Positions 1 through 6,871 of a DNA stretch of 26,732 nt are shown here, one piece after another. The stretch is from JAAYCI01 sp964369525. GTDB taxonomy: Bacteria > Bacillota > Clostridia > Oscillospirales > Ruminococcaceae. The notes under the pieces are model-generated. The model did no database searches. It was not told the DNA's origin and saw only the letters and a program-made list of their open reading frames with translations. The stretch covers positions 1-26,732 of the forward strand of contig CAYJEW010000023.1 of NCBI GenBank assembly GCA_964369525.1, written 5' to 3'. Each line of letters starts with the position of its first letter. The first letter of the stretch is position 1. The translations under genes and the position numbers were made by a program.

Positions 1-1183
1 CCGCCTGCCAAAATACCTGCCGCTCGCCGCTAAAGTACATGTTTATGCAGCCGGTTTGCCCCTCTTTGTTTTTTGCCACAATAAGCTCAAGGCGGCTGGT
101 GGCACGGCGCAGCTTTAGCTCTTGCGGGTTGTGCAGCAGCAAAACAAGGTCGGCGTCTTGCTCTATCTGGCCCGATTCTTTCAGGTCTTCCATGCATGGC
201 TCGCCCTTGCCCTGGCGGTTTATCTGGCACAGCACAAACGCCGCCACGCCGGTGTTTTGGCACATCTCGCGAATTGCCAGCGAGCTTGCGGTAACCTTCT
301 CAAAGCGGCTGTCGCCGCGCGAGGGCGCAAGGCCGATATAGTCTATAAAAACAGCCTGAGCGCCGCAGTTTTGCACGTCGGATTTTATCCAAGAAATAGG
401 CTTGCCTGCACATTCCACAAACTCAAACGGCAGCTTGCCCAGCTCGTTTTCGGCGGCTTTTGCGGCGGCGGCGGCGCTGCTGCTGTGGGCTTTAACCTCG
501 CTCATGGCCATGCGGCAATGCGCCGCAATGGTGCGCCCTGCCATTTTTTCTATGGTGGTTTCGTACGAGTAGAATACGGTTTTTATGCCCTGCGCCGCAA
601 AACTGCGAGCCAGCGCTAGCGCAAAGGCGGTTTTTCCGCCGCTTGGCCGCGCACCTATAACCACATAGTCGCCCCGCTGTATGTATGCGGTTTTATCCAG
701 CGTGGCAAAGCCGGTTTTTAGGTACACGGGTGGTTTTTTTGCCGCCGTGCAAAACGCCTGCACAGCGTTTTGCAGGCTCATTCTGCGCACCGACACCGTT
801 TTTTGCAGGCTTTGTGTCATATCGGCTGCGGCTGCGTGTATCTCTTCAACGCTCATGCTGCCGCCCGCAATTTCTTGCGCCAGCTCGTATGCACGCTGCT
901 TTGCGGCGTCTTGCTTTGCAATGCGGATATACGCTTTGTAAGCCGACATAGGCGGCACAAAGTCCACACATTCGGCCGCCAGCGTGCACAGCTCGTTTGG
1001 TACGCAGCCGGCGTCTGCCGTGCCAAAGCGCTGCCAGCTGCTATGCAGCGTGCTAAACAGCTGCCTGCATTTTGGGAAAACAAAGTCCTTTTCGGTAATG
1101 TCTGCAAAAATTTCCGCCTGGTTTTGCCCCAGTAAAATGCATCCTATCAACGCTTTTTCTGCATTCAATTTAAACTTCTCCAT
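1..1183 (-). CDS. DnaB-family replicative helicase, prophage/element type (3' end off window)
   Basis: Hexameric 5'-3' helicase that unwinds the fork, here probably for a phage or integrative element. Reading the minus strand from the ATG at 1183 gives about 394 residues with no stop before the window edge; probably only the last 10-20 residues are missing. The N-terminus (EKALIGCILLGQ, residues 9-20) matches the DnaB N-terminal domain. The RecA-like domain has Walker A GARPSGGKT (177-185), Walker B VFIDYIGL (278-285), CQINR (319-323) and SGQIEQDAD (337-345). The motif that carries the arginine finger in DnaB (K-x-R) reads K-N-K (371-373). The start overlaps the upstream gene by 19 bases and has no Shine-Dalgarno, only an A-rich leader, so translation is probably coupled. 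Family assignment is firm; the prophage role is inferred from the neighbours. Confidence 0.93.
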   Translation of the reverse strand, partial: MEKFKLNAEKALIGCILLGQNQAEIFADITEKDFVFPKCRQLFSTLHSSWQRFGTADAGCVPNELCTLAAECVDFVPPMSAYKAYIRIAKQDAAKQRAYELAQEIAGGSMSVEEIHAAAADMTQSLQKTVSVRRMSLQNAVQAFCTAAKKPPVYLKTGFATLDKTAYIQRGDYVVIGARPSGGKTAFALALARSFAAQGIKTVFYSYETTIEKMAGRTIAAHCRMAMSEVKAHSSSAAAAAKAAENELGKLPFEFVECAGKPISWIKSDVQNCGAQAVFIDYIGLAPSRGDSRFEKVTASSLAIREMCQNTGVAAFVLCQINRQGKGEPCMEDLKESGQIEQDADLVLLLHNPQELKLRRATSRLELIVAKNKEGQTGCINMYFSGERQVFWQA

Positions 1184-1623
1184 TTTGTTTTTGTTGTGTA
1201 AACAGCGGCGCCGCCGGCGTCGCTTGCTATATCGCTTACGCTTACGCTTACGGGCGCATTTGTTGTCGGCTGACAGCAGATGTTGTCAGCTTCGCCCGGC
1301 GGGGGCGGATATTTACTTTTTATGGCGCGCACACGCTGATATTTTCGCCAGGTTACCAGCTGGATGTATGGCCGTGCGTTGCACTCGTATAGCAATACAA
1401 GGCCGGCCTGCTGCAGCGCCTTTATGGCAAGCTCTATTTCGTTTGCGCTCAGCGCCGATTTTAGCGGAAACAGGCGCCCTTTTAAAATCTCCACCCGCCC
1501 GTCAAAACGGCCGTAGTCGTCGCAGTTCACGGTTAGGCGGTGCCACAGCACCTCTTCAAAGCACGAAAGCTTGTCGATGGTATCGCTGGTGCAGATACTC
1601 TCGCGAATAATTCTGTCGGGCAT
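1165..1623 (-). CDS. Phage-type replication initiation / helicase-loader-like protein
   Basis: A 152-residue protein. The ATG at 1623 is chosen because AGGAGG lies just upstream; the longer reading frame has no ribosome site. The N-terminal 95 residues (MPDRIIRESI, then a segment around CDDYGRFDGRVEILKGRLFP) resemble the winged-helix N-terminal domain of replisome organisers and DnaD-like proteins found before DnaB in Firmicute phages. The C-terminal third is low complexity: a PPPP stretch, then a Val-Ser repeat (SVSVSD), and a basic end. Family proteins usually have a longer C-terminal helicase-binding domain, so this is a short version. Its end overlaps the helicase start, and order (initiator then DnaB) fits loading of that helicase. 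The role is inferred from N-terminal similarity and position. Confidence 0.75.
   Translation of the reverse strand: MPDRIIRESICTSDTIDKLSCFEEVLWHRLTVNCDDYGRFDGRVEILKGRLFPLKSALSANEIELAIKALQQAGLVLLYECNARPYIQLVTWRKYQRVRAIKSKYPPPPGEADNICCQPTTNAPVSVSVSDIASDAGGAAVYTTKTKWRSLN
1233..1250. repeat. Hexanucleotide repeat (CGCTTA)x3
   Basis: Three perfect tandem copies of CGCTTA. On the minus strand they encode the Val-Ser repeat in the linker of the initiator-like protein. Length change in units of six would keep frame and only lengthen the linker. Confidence 0.85.
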
Positions 1624-1716
1624 AAAATAACCTCCTAGCATGTTTTTTTGCAGGCACACCCCTGCGCAACCCCCCTGCACCACATGTGCAAAAAGCGCCC
1701 ATCTAAAACCGCACAC

Positions 1717-1893
1717 CTAAAGCTGCTCATACGCCCACTCTGAGGCGTTGCGCTGCACCAAACAGCTGCTGCAGCCCACCACCTCGCAGCAACAGCGCTG
1801 TAGCACAATGTCGTCAGCCCAGCCCAGCCGCGCGCCGCACACAGGGCAGAGCACCTCTTGCTCCTGCGGCGGTTGCGATAAAAAGCTATACAT
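1717..1893 (-). CDS. Small Cys-rich (zinc-ribbon-like) element protein
   Basis: A 58-residue protein if it starts at the ATG at 1893; AAAGGGG lies about 12 bases upstream, slightly far, so a GTG four codons earlier is also possible. It has CPVC (residues 16-19), a CCC triplet (34-36) and CSSC (41-44). This two-knuckle pattern suggests a zinc ribbon or an Fe-S/zinc-bound mini-domain. The stop is about 90 bases before the initiator gene start, so the three minus-strand genes look like one early operon. No named family is recognised. Small zinc proteins are common in phage early regions, which is the only hint to function. Confidence 0.6.
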   Translation of the reverse strand: MYSFLSQPPQEQEVLCPVCGARLGWADDIVLQRCCCEVVGCSSCLVQRNASEWAYEQL

Positions 1894-2003
1894 TTTAGCC
1901 GTGTTCACCCCTTTCCAAAGATGCACAACCCTGCAAAAAATCCTCCGGCAGGTATTGTCCGTAGCTCTGCGCTCTGCCACAAGCGCCGGTTGACATCCAC
2001 CAT

Positions 2004-2106
2004 GTTATGCAATATAGTATTATTAATGGCGCAAATTACTAAATTGCGTTATCAACACCACCACTATAATACTGTTATGCGTAATTGTCAACAATAATTT
2101 ACGCAT
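2004..2106. promoter_or_regulatory. Operator array between divergent repressor and early genes
   Basis: Repeated half-sites lie in the divergent gap. A perfect 8-bp inverted repeat, ATGCGTAA (2077-2084) and TTACGCAT (2099-2106), flanks a central TTGTCAACAA. A second dyad CGCAA (2030-2034)/TTGCG (2044-2048) lies nearer the early operon, and GTTATGC recurs at 2004-2010 and 2074-2080. Such multi-site arrangements between a repressor gene and early genes are typical of phage lysogeny switches. Binding by the Xre protein at 2140 is inferred. Confidence 0.6.
2063..2092 (-). promoter_or_regulatory. Probable promoter of the minus-strand replication operon
   Basis: On the minus strand TTGACA (2092-2087) and TATAGT (2068-2063) are 18 bp apart. 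The -35 falls inside the central part of the inverted repeat 2077-2106, so repressor binding there would block this promoter. Confidence 0.55.
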
Positions 2107-2111
2107 TTTAG

Positions 2112-2117
2112 TATAAT
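2112..2117 (+). promoter_or_regulatory. -10 box of the Xre repressor gene
   Basis: A perfect TATAAT is 22 bases before the repressor start. No good -35 lies at 16-18 bp; TTGTCA is 21 bp upstream inside the operator, so the promoter may be weak or need an activator. Confidence 0.45.
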
Positions 2118-2139
2118 GTCACTATATAGGAGGAACGCC

Positions 2140-2508
2140 ATGCCGCCGCTGTATAGCAAAATAGAACAACTGTGCGCACTAAAAGGGGTGAATATCACCC
2201 AGATGTGCCGTGATGCCGGTGTGCCGCGCGCTTCGCTGAGCGACTATAAAATGGGCCGCCGCCAAACGCTGGGTGTGGCGCACCTGCAAAAGATGGCGGC
2301 CTACTTTGGCGTAACGGTGGATTACCTTATTGACGACGACAACACGCTTAGCGCCGCAGCCGCCGCCCAAAACACACATGATGTGCCATCGCAGCCGGGC
2401 GATAAGGAGTTTGTGCTGGCAGAGCTTAGCGCCCTGCCGGAACAAGCGCAAGCTGCTGCGCTGGACTACATTCGATTTTTGATAAAAAAGTACGAAGGCG
2501 AGGGCTAG
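2140..2508 (+). CDS. Xre-family HTH transcriptional regulator (element repressor)
   Basis: A 122-residue protein. The start at 2140 is fixed by AGGAGG five bases upstream; a longer frame from 2116 lies inside the -10 region and is rejected. Residues about 5-65 form an HTH_3 domain: a recognition-helix segment (GVPRASLSDYKMGRR) and the usual end of the domain (MAAYFGVTVDYLIDDD). The C-terminal part after an Ala-rich linker (ALPEQAQAAALDYIRFLIKKY) resembles the helical tails of small phage/ICE repressors and could mediate dimerisation. There is no RecA-dependent self-cleavage domain, so induction would need another route, for example an ImmA-type protease not seen here. It diverges from the replication genes, which fits control of the lysogeny switch. 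Confidence 0.85.
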   Translation: MPPLYSKIEQLCALKGVNITQMCRDAGVPRASLSDYKMGRRQTLGVAHLQKMAAYFGVTVDYLIDDDNTLSAAAAAQNTHDVPSQPGDKEFVLAELSALPEQAQAAALDYIRFLIKKYEGEG

Positions 2509-2751
2509 CTAAGCCCCGCTACCCGCCCGCCCTAAAATACCCGCTATTTTTAAGCGTCTCTGCGCAAAAGCGCCCCGAAACAGCCCAAATATCCAGATAG
2601 GCCGCCGGGCGCTGCGCGCGCAGGTAACCGTAAAATAAATTTAAAAAATGAGCAACGCCAGGGTGTGATATCGATTTAAAAATTAAGCCAAAACTAAGGG
2701 CATTTTTACGCAGTAAACTCCATTAGCCTTTCGGTAAACAAAGGCGAAATA

Positions 2752-3501
2752 GTGGGCTTTGTGGGCAAAAACGGTGCCGGCAAAAGTACCACCTTGCGTA
2801 GCATAATGAACATTATCTCCCCAACCGCAGGTAGCATACAGGTACTTGGGCTAAACAGTAAAACCCACGCTAAAGAGATAAAAAAGCAGGTAAGCTATGT
2901 GCCAAGCGAGGCCGCATTTTACGACGGCGTTACCGCAGGCCGCCTTTTAAATTTTGCGGCGGGCTTTGCAGGCACAGGCGCCGATAAGGTGGCCGAGCTT
3001 GCCGAATATTTTGAGCTGGATTTATCCAAAAACATATCGCAGCTAAGCCTGGGCAACCGCAAAAAGGTGTCTATTGTGCAAGGGTTTTTGAAAGATGCCG
3101 AGCTGATAATACTGGACGAGCCCACAAACGGGCTAGACCCTCTTATGCAGGACAAATTTTTTAGCCTATTGCAAAGCGAGGTAGCACGTGGCAAAACGGC
3201 GTTTTTGTCCAGCCATAACCTAAGCGAGGTAGATAAATACTGCAACCGAGTTGCCATAATAAAAGACGGGCAGATAGTAAAAGTGGCAAACATGAAGGAC
3301 GTTAAGGCAAGCGCTCGGCAGACGGTGTACTACAAAACAGCCGACGGCACAGAACAGCGCTTTGTGCTGGAGGGTAGCCTAAACGAGCTGGTGGCAAAAC
3401 TGCACACGCTAAACCTTACCCAGCTGGAAATTAGCGCCCACACAGCGCAAGACGAGTTTATTGAATACTATAAAACCGGCGAGGAGGAAGCCAAAGCATG
3501 A
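2752..3501 (+). CDS. ABC transporter ATP-binding protein, N-terminus disrupted (possible pseudogene)
   Basis: ATPase of an ABC-2 type exporter. Visible parts: Walker A GKNGAGKST (residues 5-13 from the GTG at 2752), the signature as LSLGN instead of LSGGQ, Walker B LIILDEPTNGLD and the switch histidine in SSHNLSEVD. The open frame begins at 2752 without a ribosome site and lacks the first strands of the fold. In the same frame upstream, from 2665, one can read the missing part: V-I-S-I-stop-K-L-S-Q-N-stop-G-H-F-Y-A-V-N-S-I-S-L, with TAA at 2677-2679 and 2695-2697 where family members have Lys and Tyr. So either the gene carries two nonsense changes, or the sequence has errors, or a shortened protein is made. 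The permease follows with an ATGA overlap. The 155 bases between the Xre gene and 2665 show nothing clear. Confidence 0.7.
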   Translation: MGFVGKNGAGKSTTLRSIMNIISPTAGSIQVLGLNSKTHAKEIKKQVSYVPSEAAFYDGVTAGRLLNFAAGFAGTGADKVAELAEYFELDLSKNISQLSLGNRKKVSIVQGFLKDAELIILDEPTNGLDPLMQDKFFSLLQSEVARGKTAFLSSHNLSEVDKYCNRVAIIKDGQIVKVANMKDVKASARQTVYYKTADGTEQRFVLEGSLNELVAKLHTLNLTQLEISAHTAQDEFIEYYKTGEEEAKA

Positions 3502-4316
3502 AAAACATAGAGCTAAAAAATATAGCAAGGCTGTTTGGCTTTAATATGTACATCCGCCGCCGCACTATTATAGGCTGGTGTATAGCGCTTTTTGGGGTAA
3601 TGTCGCTGTATATGATACTTTTCCCGTCGGTACAAGATATGGCACAGCTAAAGCTGGAAGCCATGCCTGAAGAGCTTTTGCAGTTTGTTGGCATGAGCAG
3701 CTTTGAAGACATGGGCGACTACACCACATACTACGCCACAATATTTTCGCTCGTGCTGGTAGCGGCGGCTATATTTGCGGCCACGTTTTCGGCAGGGCTG
3801 ATTACAAAAGAAGAAAAAAGCAAGTCAATAGAATTTGTAAGCTCGCTTGCGGTTAGCCGCACCGAAGTGTACATTGCAAAGTTTCTTGTAAGCTGTGTGG
3901 CAACCTCACTTGTGGTGGGGCTGGCAGTGATAGCAGCGATTTTGTGCGGTTTTATTAACGCGGGCGACACATTTAACCTATCCAACATTCTGCTCTCGGC
4001 CAAAACAACAGGCTTTACCGCTGTGTTTTTTGGTGGCATAGCGCTAGCGCTGGCAGGCATTAGCCCAAGGCTGGGCTCGGGTGGCGTTGGTAGCATGGCG
4101 GTGGGCCTGTGCTACATGTGCGGTTACCTTGGCCAAATTTTGGGCGAAGACGCAGAATTTTTGCTGTATTTCTCGCCGTTTATATCCTTCAGCACCCAAA
4201 ACTCGCTAGACATGGGCACCCGCTTTTGGGCCACATTTGCGGTGTATTTTGCCATATATGTAGTAGCGCTTGTGGCGGGCGGCGTGGCTTACAGCAAAAG
4301 AGATTTGCAGGTGTAG
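3498..4316 (+). CDS. ABC-2 type transporter permease
   Basis: A 272-residue integral membrane protein with about six hydrophobic segments (roughly 22-42, 80-104, 125-150, 170-192, 200-220, 245-265). The segment after the second helix reads LITKEEKSKSIEFVSSLAVSRTEVYIAKF, the pattern of ABC-2 permeases in which the gate follows a cytosolic loop (KSIEFLLSLPVSR-like). The start overlaps the ATPase stop as ATGA, so the two are translationally coupled and form one transporter; GAGGAAG just upstream is the ribosome site. Substrate is unknown; relatives export antimicrobials, lipids or small peptides. This gene looks intact while its ATPase partner is damaged at the N-terminus, so decay would be recent. 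Confidence 0.85.
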   Translation: MKNIELKNIARLFGFNMYIRRRTIIGWCIALFGVMSLYMILFPSVQDMAQLKLEAMPEELLQFVGMSSFEDMGDYTTYYATIFSLVLVAAAIFAATFSAGLITKEEKSKSIEFVSSLAVSRTEVYIAKFLVSCVATSLVVGLAVIAAILCGFINAGDTFNLSNILLSAKTTGFTAVFFGGIALALAGISPRLGSGGVGSMAVGLCYMCGYLGQILGEDAEFLLYFSPFISFSTQNSLDMGTRFWATFAVYFAIYVVALVAGGVAYSKRDLQV

Positions 4317-4325
4317 CCTGCAAAA

Positions 4326-4354
4326 AGCAGCTTTGCTTTTGCTAAAAAGCTGCT
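4326..4354 (+). terminator. Hairpin after the ABC operon
   Basis: AGCAGCTTT (4326-4334) pairs perfectly with AAAGCTGCT (4346-4354). There is no clean T-run after it, so it could be a weak terminator or 3' stabiliser. The rest of 4355-4501 is GC-rich with several short dyads and holds no gene that I can support. Confidence 0.4.
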
Positions 4355-4501
4355 GCCGTGTGTAGGTTTTACGGCAAAAGGCGCCCCGCTGTTTTGCGTG
4401 GTGCGCGCTTACACCCTGCGCCGCAGCGGCCGAACACACCGCCTGCGGCGGCGGCTCTCGCCGCACGGCGCCCCACCCAAAACACCCTGCCTAAAACGCC
4501 C

Positions 4502-4601
4502 NNNNNNNNNNNNNNNNNNNNNNNNNNNNNNNNNNNNNNNNNNNNNNNNNNNNNNNNNNNNNNNNNNNNNNNNNNNNNNNNNNNNNNNNNNNNNNNNNNN
4601 N
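4502..4601. other. Assembly gap of 100 N
   Basis: Exactly 100 unknown bases. This is the usual placeholder length for a scaffold join, so the true distance and even adjacency of both sides are uncertain. Confidence 0.98.
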
Positions 4602-4618
4602 ATTTTTTGATATAAAGC

Positions 4619-4647
4619 TTGCCTTTTTTGCAAAAAGGGTGTATACT
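4619..4647 (+). promoter_or_regulatory. arsR promoter
   Basis: TTGCCT (4619-4624) and TATACT (4642-4647) are 17 bp apart, with TGTG before the -10. A 7-bp inverted repeat (CCTTTTT at 4622 / AAAAAGG at 4632) sits in the spacer. The ArsR operator starts where transcription would begin. Confidence 0.75.
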
Positions 4648-4653
4648 AACAAC

Positions 4654-4669
4654 ATCAAAATAAATTGAT
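4654..4669. promoter_or_regulatory. ArsR-type operator 1 (ATCAA-N6-TTGAT)
   Basis: A perfect 16-bp palindrome directly after the -10 of arsR. This position blocks polymerase in autoregulated ArsR systems. The same pattern recurs at 5175 and 10673. Confidence 0.75.
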
Positions 4670-4722
4670 TTGAACATGCGCAGCGCACCGCGCATGCCAC
4701 CCATAGCGAAAGGATGTAGCAT

Positions 4723-5118
4723 ATGGCAGGCACATTAGCAGCCAAAGCACCAAAGCCTAAAACCACTAAAGCAACTAAAACCACTAAAGCCGGCCACGAA
4801 AACCCACAGGCCGAGGCGGCGGCCACCATATTTAAGGCGCTGTGCGAGCCTAAGCGTGTGGCGGTACTGCAGCTGCTGCAAGGTGGCGAGCGTTGCGCGT
4901 GCCACATAGCAGAGGAGCTTGGCATGGCGCAGTCTAAGCTGTCGTACCACATGAAGATTTTGTGCGATAGCGGGCTTGTGGAGTGCTGGTATGTTGGCAA
5001 GTGGACCCACTATAAAATAAGCCAAAGCGGCGCTGCCCACGCAGCTAACGTACTGCAAAGCATTACAATGCCGGCTGCAGAGCCAGCCACCACCAACAGC
5101 TGCTGTGCAGGCAGCTAG
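4723..5118 (+). CDS. arsR: ArsR-family metal(loid)-sensing repressor
   Basis: A 131-residue winged-helix repressor. The start at 4723 follows AAAGGATG. Residues 34-105 form the HTH_5 domain (IFKALCEPKRVAVLQLL, then SKLSYHMKILCDSGLVECW). The metalloid site is visible as ERCACHIAEEL, with C58 and C60 in the alpha-3 position used by arsenic sensors (ELCVCDL in the classical ArsR). Unusual are a Lys/Thr-rich N-terminal extension of about 25 residues, built from a DNA direct repeat, and a C-terminal Cys pair (C127, C128). The CC tail may give a second soft-metal site. It precedes the permease gene and has a consensus operator on its own promoter, so autoregulation with release by As(III), Sb(III) or another thiophilic metal is likely. 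The exact inducer cannot be read from sequence. Confidence 0.88.
   Translation: MAGTLAAKAPKPKTTKATKTTKAGHENPQAEAAATIFKALCEPKRVAVLQLLQGGERCACHIAEELGMAQSKLSYHMKILCDSGLVECWYVGKWTHYKISQSGAAHAANVLQSITMPAAEPATTNSCCAGS
4757..4790 (+). repeat. 16-nt direct repeat, period 18, inside arsR
   Basis: CTAAAACCACTAAAGC occurs at 4757-4772 and 4775-4790. It codes the repeated KTTKA hexad of the N-terminal basic tail of ArsR, showing that the tail grew by in-frame duplication. Confidence 0.9.
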
Positions 5119-5135
5119 CTTAATTTGTGCAACTA

Positions 5136-5161
5136 TTTTAGCCATCTTCGGATGGCTAAAA
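5136..5161. terminator. UUCG-tetraloop hairpin after arsR
   Basis: An 11-bp perfect stem (TTTTAGCCATC / GATGGCTAAAA) closes a TTCG loop. It lies between arsR and the permease. With its own operator before the permease, the two genes may be transcribed separately or with reduced read-through. Confidence 0.7.
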
Positions 5162-5174
5162 ATTAGCAATATGC

Positions 5175-5190
5175 ATCAAATTTTCTTGAT
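5175..5190. promoter_or_regulatory. ArsR-type operator 2, before the permease operon
   Basis: ATCAA (5175-5179), six bases, TTGAT (5186-5190), the same design as site 1. TAATAT at 5192-5197 could be the -10; no good -35 is seen. It suggests that the permease-thioredoxin-ccdA operon is directly repressed by ArsR. Confidence 0.7.
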
Positions 5191-5268
5191 TTAATATCGG
5201 CGCTCCCCACATACTTTACCCCCCCAAAAAAAGACCACAGAAAAAACCACAAAGGAGCCCTCCCACCT

Positions 5269-6282
5269 ATGCAAACCATCACAACCATATGGGACTTTAT
5301 TCAAACACAGCTGCTTGGCATGAAATGGCTAAACGACCTTACCGGCAACGCGCTTTCGGCCCTCGGGCTAGACATCACCTCGCGCGTTGGCGCAAGCGTG
5401 CAGTTTTTTATCTACGACGTAATAAAAATAACTGTGCTGCTGTGCACACTTATTTTTGTAATATCATATATCCAAAGCTACTTTCCGCCAGAGCGTAGCA
5501 AGCGCATCTTAAGCCGCTTTAAGGGTATATGGGCCAATGTGGTGTCGGCGCTGCTTGGTACGGTAACGCCGTTTTGCAGCTGCTCGTCCATCCCGCTGTT
5601 TATGGGCTTTACAAGCGCAGGCCTACCGGTGGGCGTAACCTTTAGCTTTTTAATCTCGTCGCCCATGGTAGACCTTGGCAGCCTTGTGCTGCTAATGAGC
5701 ATATTTGGTGCACGGGTGGCTGTGGTGTACGTGCTGGTGGGGCTAACGGTGGCGGTTGTGGGAGGCACACTGCTAGACAAAATGGGCATGGAAAAACATG
5801 TGGAACCGTTTATTCGCACCGCAAGCATGGTGGATATAGACTCTCCCACCCTCACAAAAAAAGAGCGCGCAATTTTTGCTAAAGAGCAGGTTGTGGAAAC
5901 ATTCAAAAAGGTGTTTTTATACATCCTCATTGGCGTTGGTGTGGGCGCGCTTATACATAACTGGATACCCCAAACAATCATCGAAAGCGTACTCGGTAGC
6001 AACAACCCCTTTGGCGTAATTATGGCCACAATTATTGGCATACCCGTGTATGCCGACATTTTCGGCACCATCCCCATAGCCGAAGCGCTACTAGCAAAAG
6101 GCGCACAGCTAGGTACAATTTTGTCGTTCATGATGGCCGTAACCACCCTAAGCCTGCCCTCGCTTATCATGCTGCGCAAAGCGGTAAAACCAAAGCTTTT
6201 AGCAGCGTTTATTGCCATATGCGCTATAGGTATTATTCTGGTGGGCTATCTGTTCAACGCATTAGCACCATTTTTGGTGTAG
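5269..6282 (+). CDS. ArsP/YraQ-type permease (DUF318 family)
   Basis: A 337-residue inner-membrane permease with about eight to ten helices. The start has AAAGGAG 11 bases upstream. The family hallmark TPFCSCSSIP is at residues 100-109 with C103 and C105 in a membrane segment, and a second conserved block (GIPVYADIFGTIPIAEALL) is in the C-terminal half, giving the two-fold repeat of the family. A cytosolic loop of about 55 residues (165-215) separates the halves. Known members include ArsP, an exporter of trivalent organoarsenicals, but many members are uncharacterised or linked to other metals. Placement behind ArsR with an ArsR-type operator supports metalloid export; the following thioredoxin and CcdA genes suggest that its paired cysteines, or the substrate, must be kept reduced. 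Confidence 0.88.
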   Translation: MQTITTIWDFIQTQLLGMKWLNDLTGNALSALGLDITSRVGASVQFFIYDVIKITVLLCTLIFVISYIQSYFPPERSKRILSRFKGIWANVVSALLGTVTPFCSCSSIPLFMGFTSAGLPVGVTFSFLISSPMVDLGSLVLLMSIFGARVAVVYVLVGLTVAVVGGTLLDKMGMEKHVEPFIRTASMVDIDSPTLTKKERAIFAKEQVVETFKKVFLYILIGVGVGALIHNWIPQTIIESVLGSNNPFGVIMATIIGIPVYADIFGTIPIAEALLAKGAQLGTILSFMMAVTTLSLPSLIMLRKAVKPKLLAAFIAICAIGIILVGYLFNALAPFLV

Positions 6283-6338
6283 GTAGGTTTAGCGTGTAGC
6301 CAAAACAATACACACCCGCCCGAAAGGACACCTCTTTT

Positions 6339-6869
6339 ATGACAAAAAGCAACGCACTAAAGATTTTTGTGCCGCTGGTAATGCTGGTAGTTGTTGGCGC
6401 TATATGGCTACACAGCCGCACACCGCAAGCCACCTTGCCAAACAGCGTGGCCACAAGCGGTGGCGGGGCTGAGTTTCCGCTTGCGGTGCAAAGCGTGGAT
6501 TTACAAGCGCTGGCAGAGCACGAGCTACCGATAATAATAGATTTTGGCGCCGACGAATGCGTGCCGTGCAAAGAGATGGCGCCTGTTTTGCAAACGCTTA
6601 ACACCGAGATGCAAGGGCGCGCCATAGTGCAGTTTGTAGACGTGTGGAAGTACCCCGAGGGCGCCGAGGGCTTTCCCGTTTTGGTAATACCCACGCAGGT
6701 TTTTGTTGCGGCCGATGGCACACCCTATGTGCCAAGTGAGGCAGTATCGGCGGCAATACCGTTTTACATATATGAAAGCCAAACAACACAAGAACACCTG
6801 TTCACAGTGCACCAAGGCGGCCTTACCGAAACCGAAATGCGCCTTATTTTGGCCGATATGGGGGTGTAG
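6339..6869 (+). CDS. Membrane-anchored extracytoplasmic thioredoxin
   Basis: A 176-residue protein with an N-terminal membrane anchor (residues 9-25) followed by a Ser/Gly/Ala linker, so the thioredoxin domain lies outside the cytoplasmic membrane. The active site is CVPC (C74, C77) in IIIDFGADECVPCKEMAP, and the cis-proline is in VIPTQVFV (P118). The usual WCxxC tryptophan is replaced by Glu, which would shift the redox potential. It starts after GAAAGGAC and stops 2 bases before the CcdA-type gene. The natural reading is that CcdA passes cytosolic electrons to this domain, which then reduces an extracytoplasmic disulfide or the metalloid substrate. Residues 126-150 form an insert typical of the DUF953/SoxW-like branch rather than of cytosolic TrxA. 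Confidence 0.85.
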   Translation: MTKSNALKIFVPLVMLVVVGAIWLHSRTPQATLPNSVATSGGGAEFPLAVQSVDLQALAEHELPIIIDFGADECVPCKEMAPVLQTLNTEMQGRAIVQFVDVWKYPEGAEGFPVLVIPTQVFVAADGTPYVPSEAVSAAIPFYIYESQTTQEHLFTVHQGGLTETEMRLILADMGV

Positions 6870-6871
6870 GC

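Noticed and set aside
39..1610. Several plus-strand open frames opposite the helicase and initiator genes
   Set aside because: They are shadows of minus-strand genes with clear DnaB motifs; they have no ribosome sites and have odd compositions.
2665..2751. Stop codon recoding (TAA read as an amino acid) to explain the ABC ATPase start
   Set aside because: Other genes in the window end with TAA at their expected C-termini, so recoding is not credible; nonsense changes or errors are simpler.
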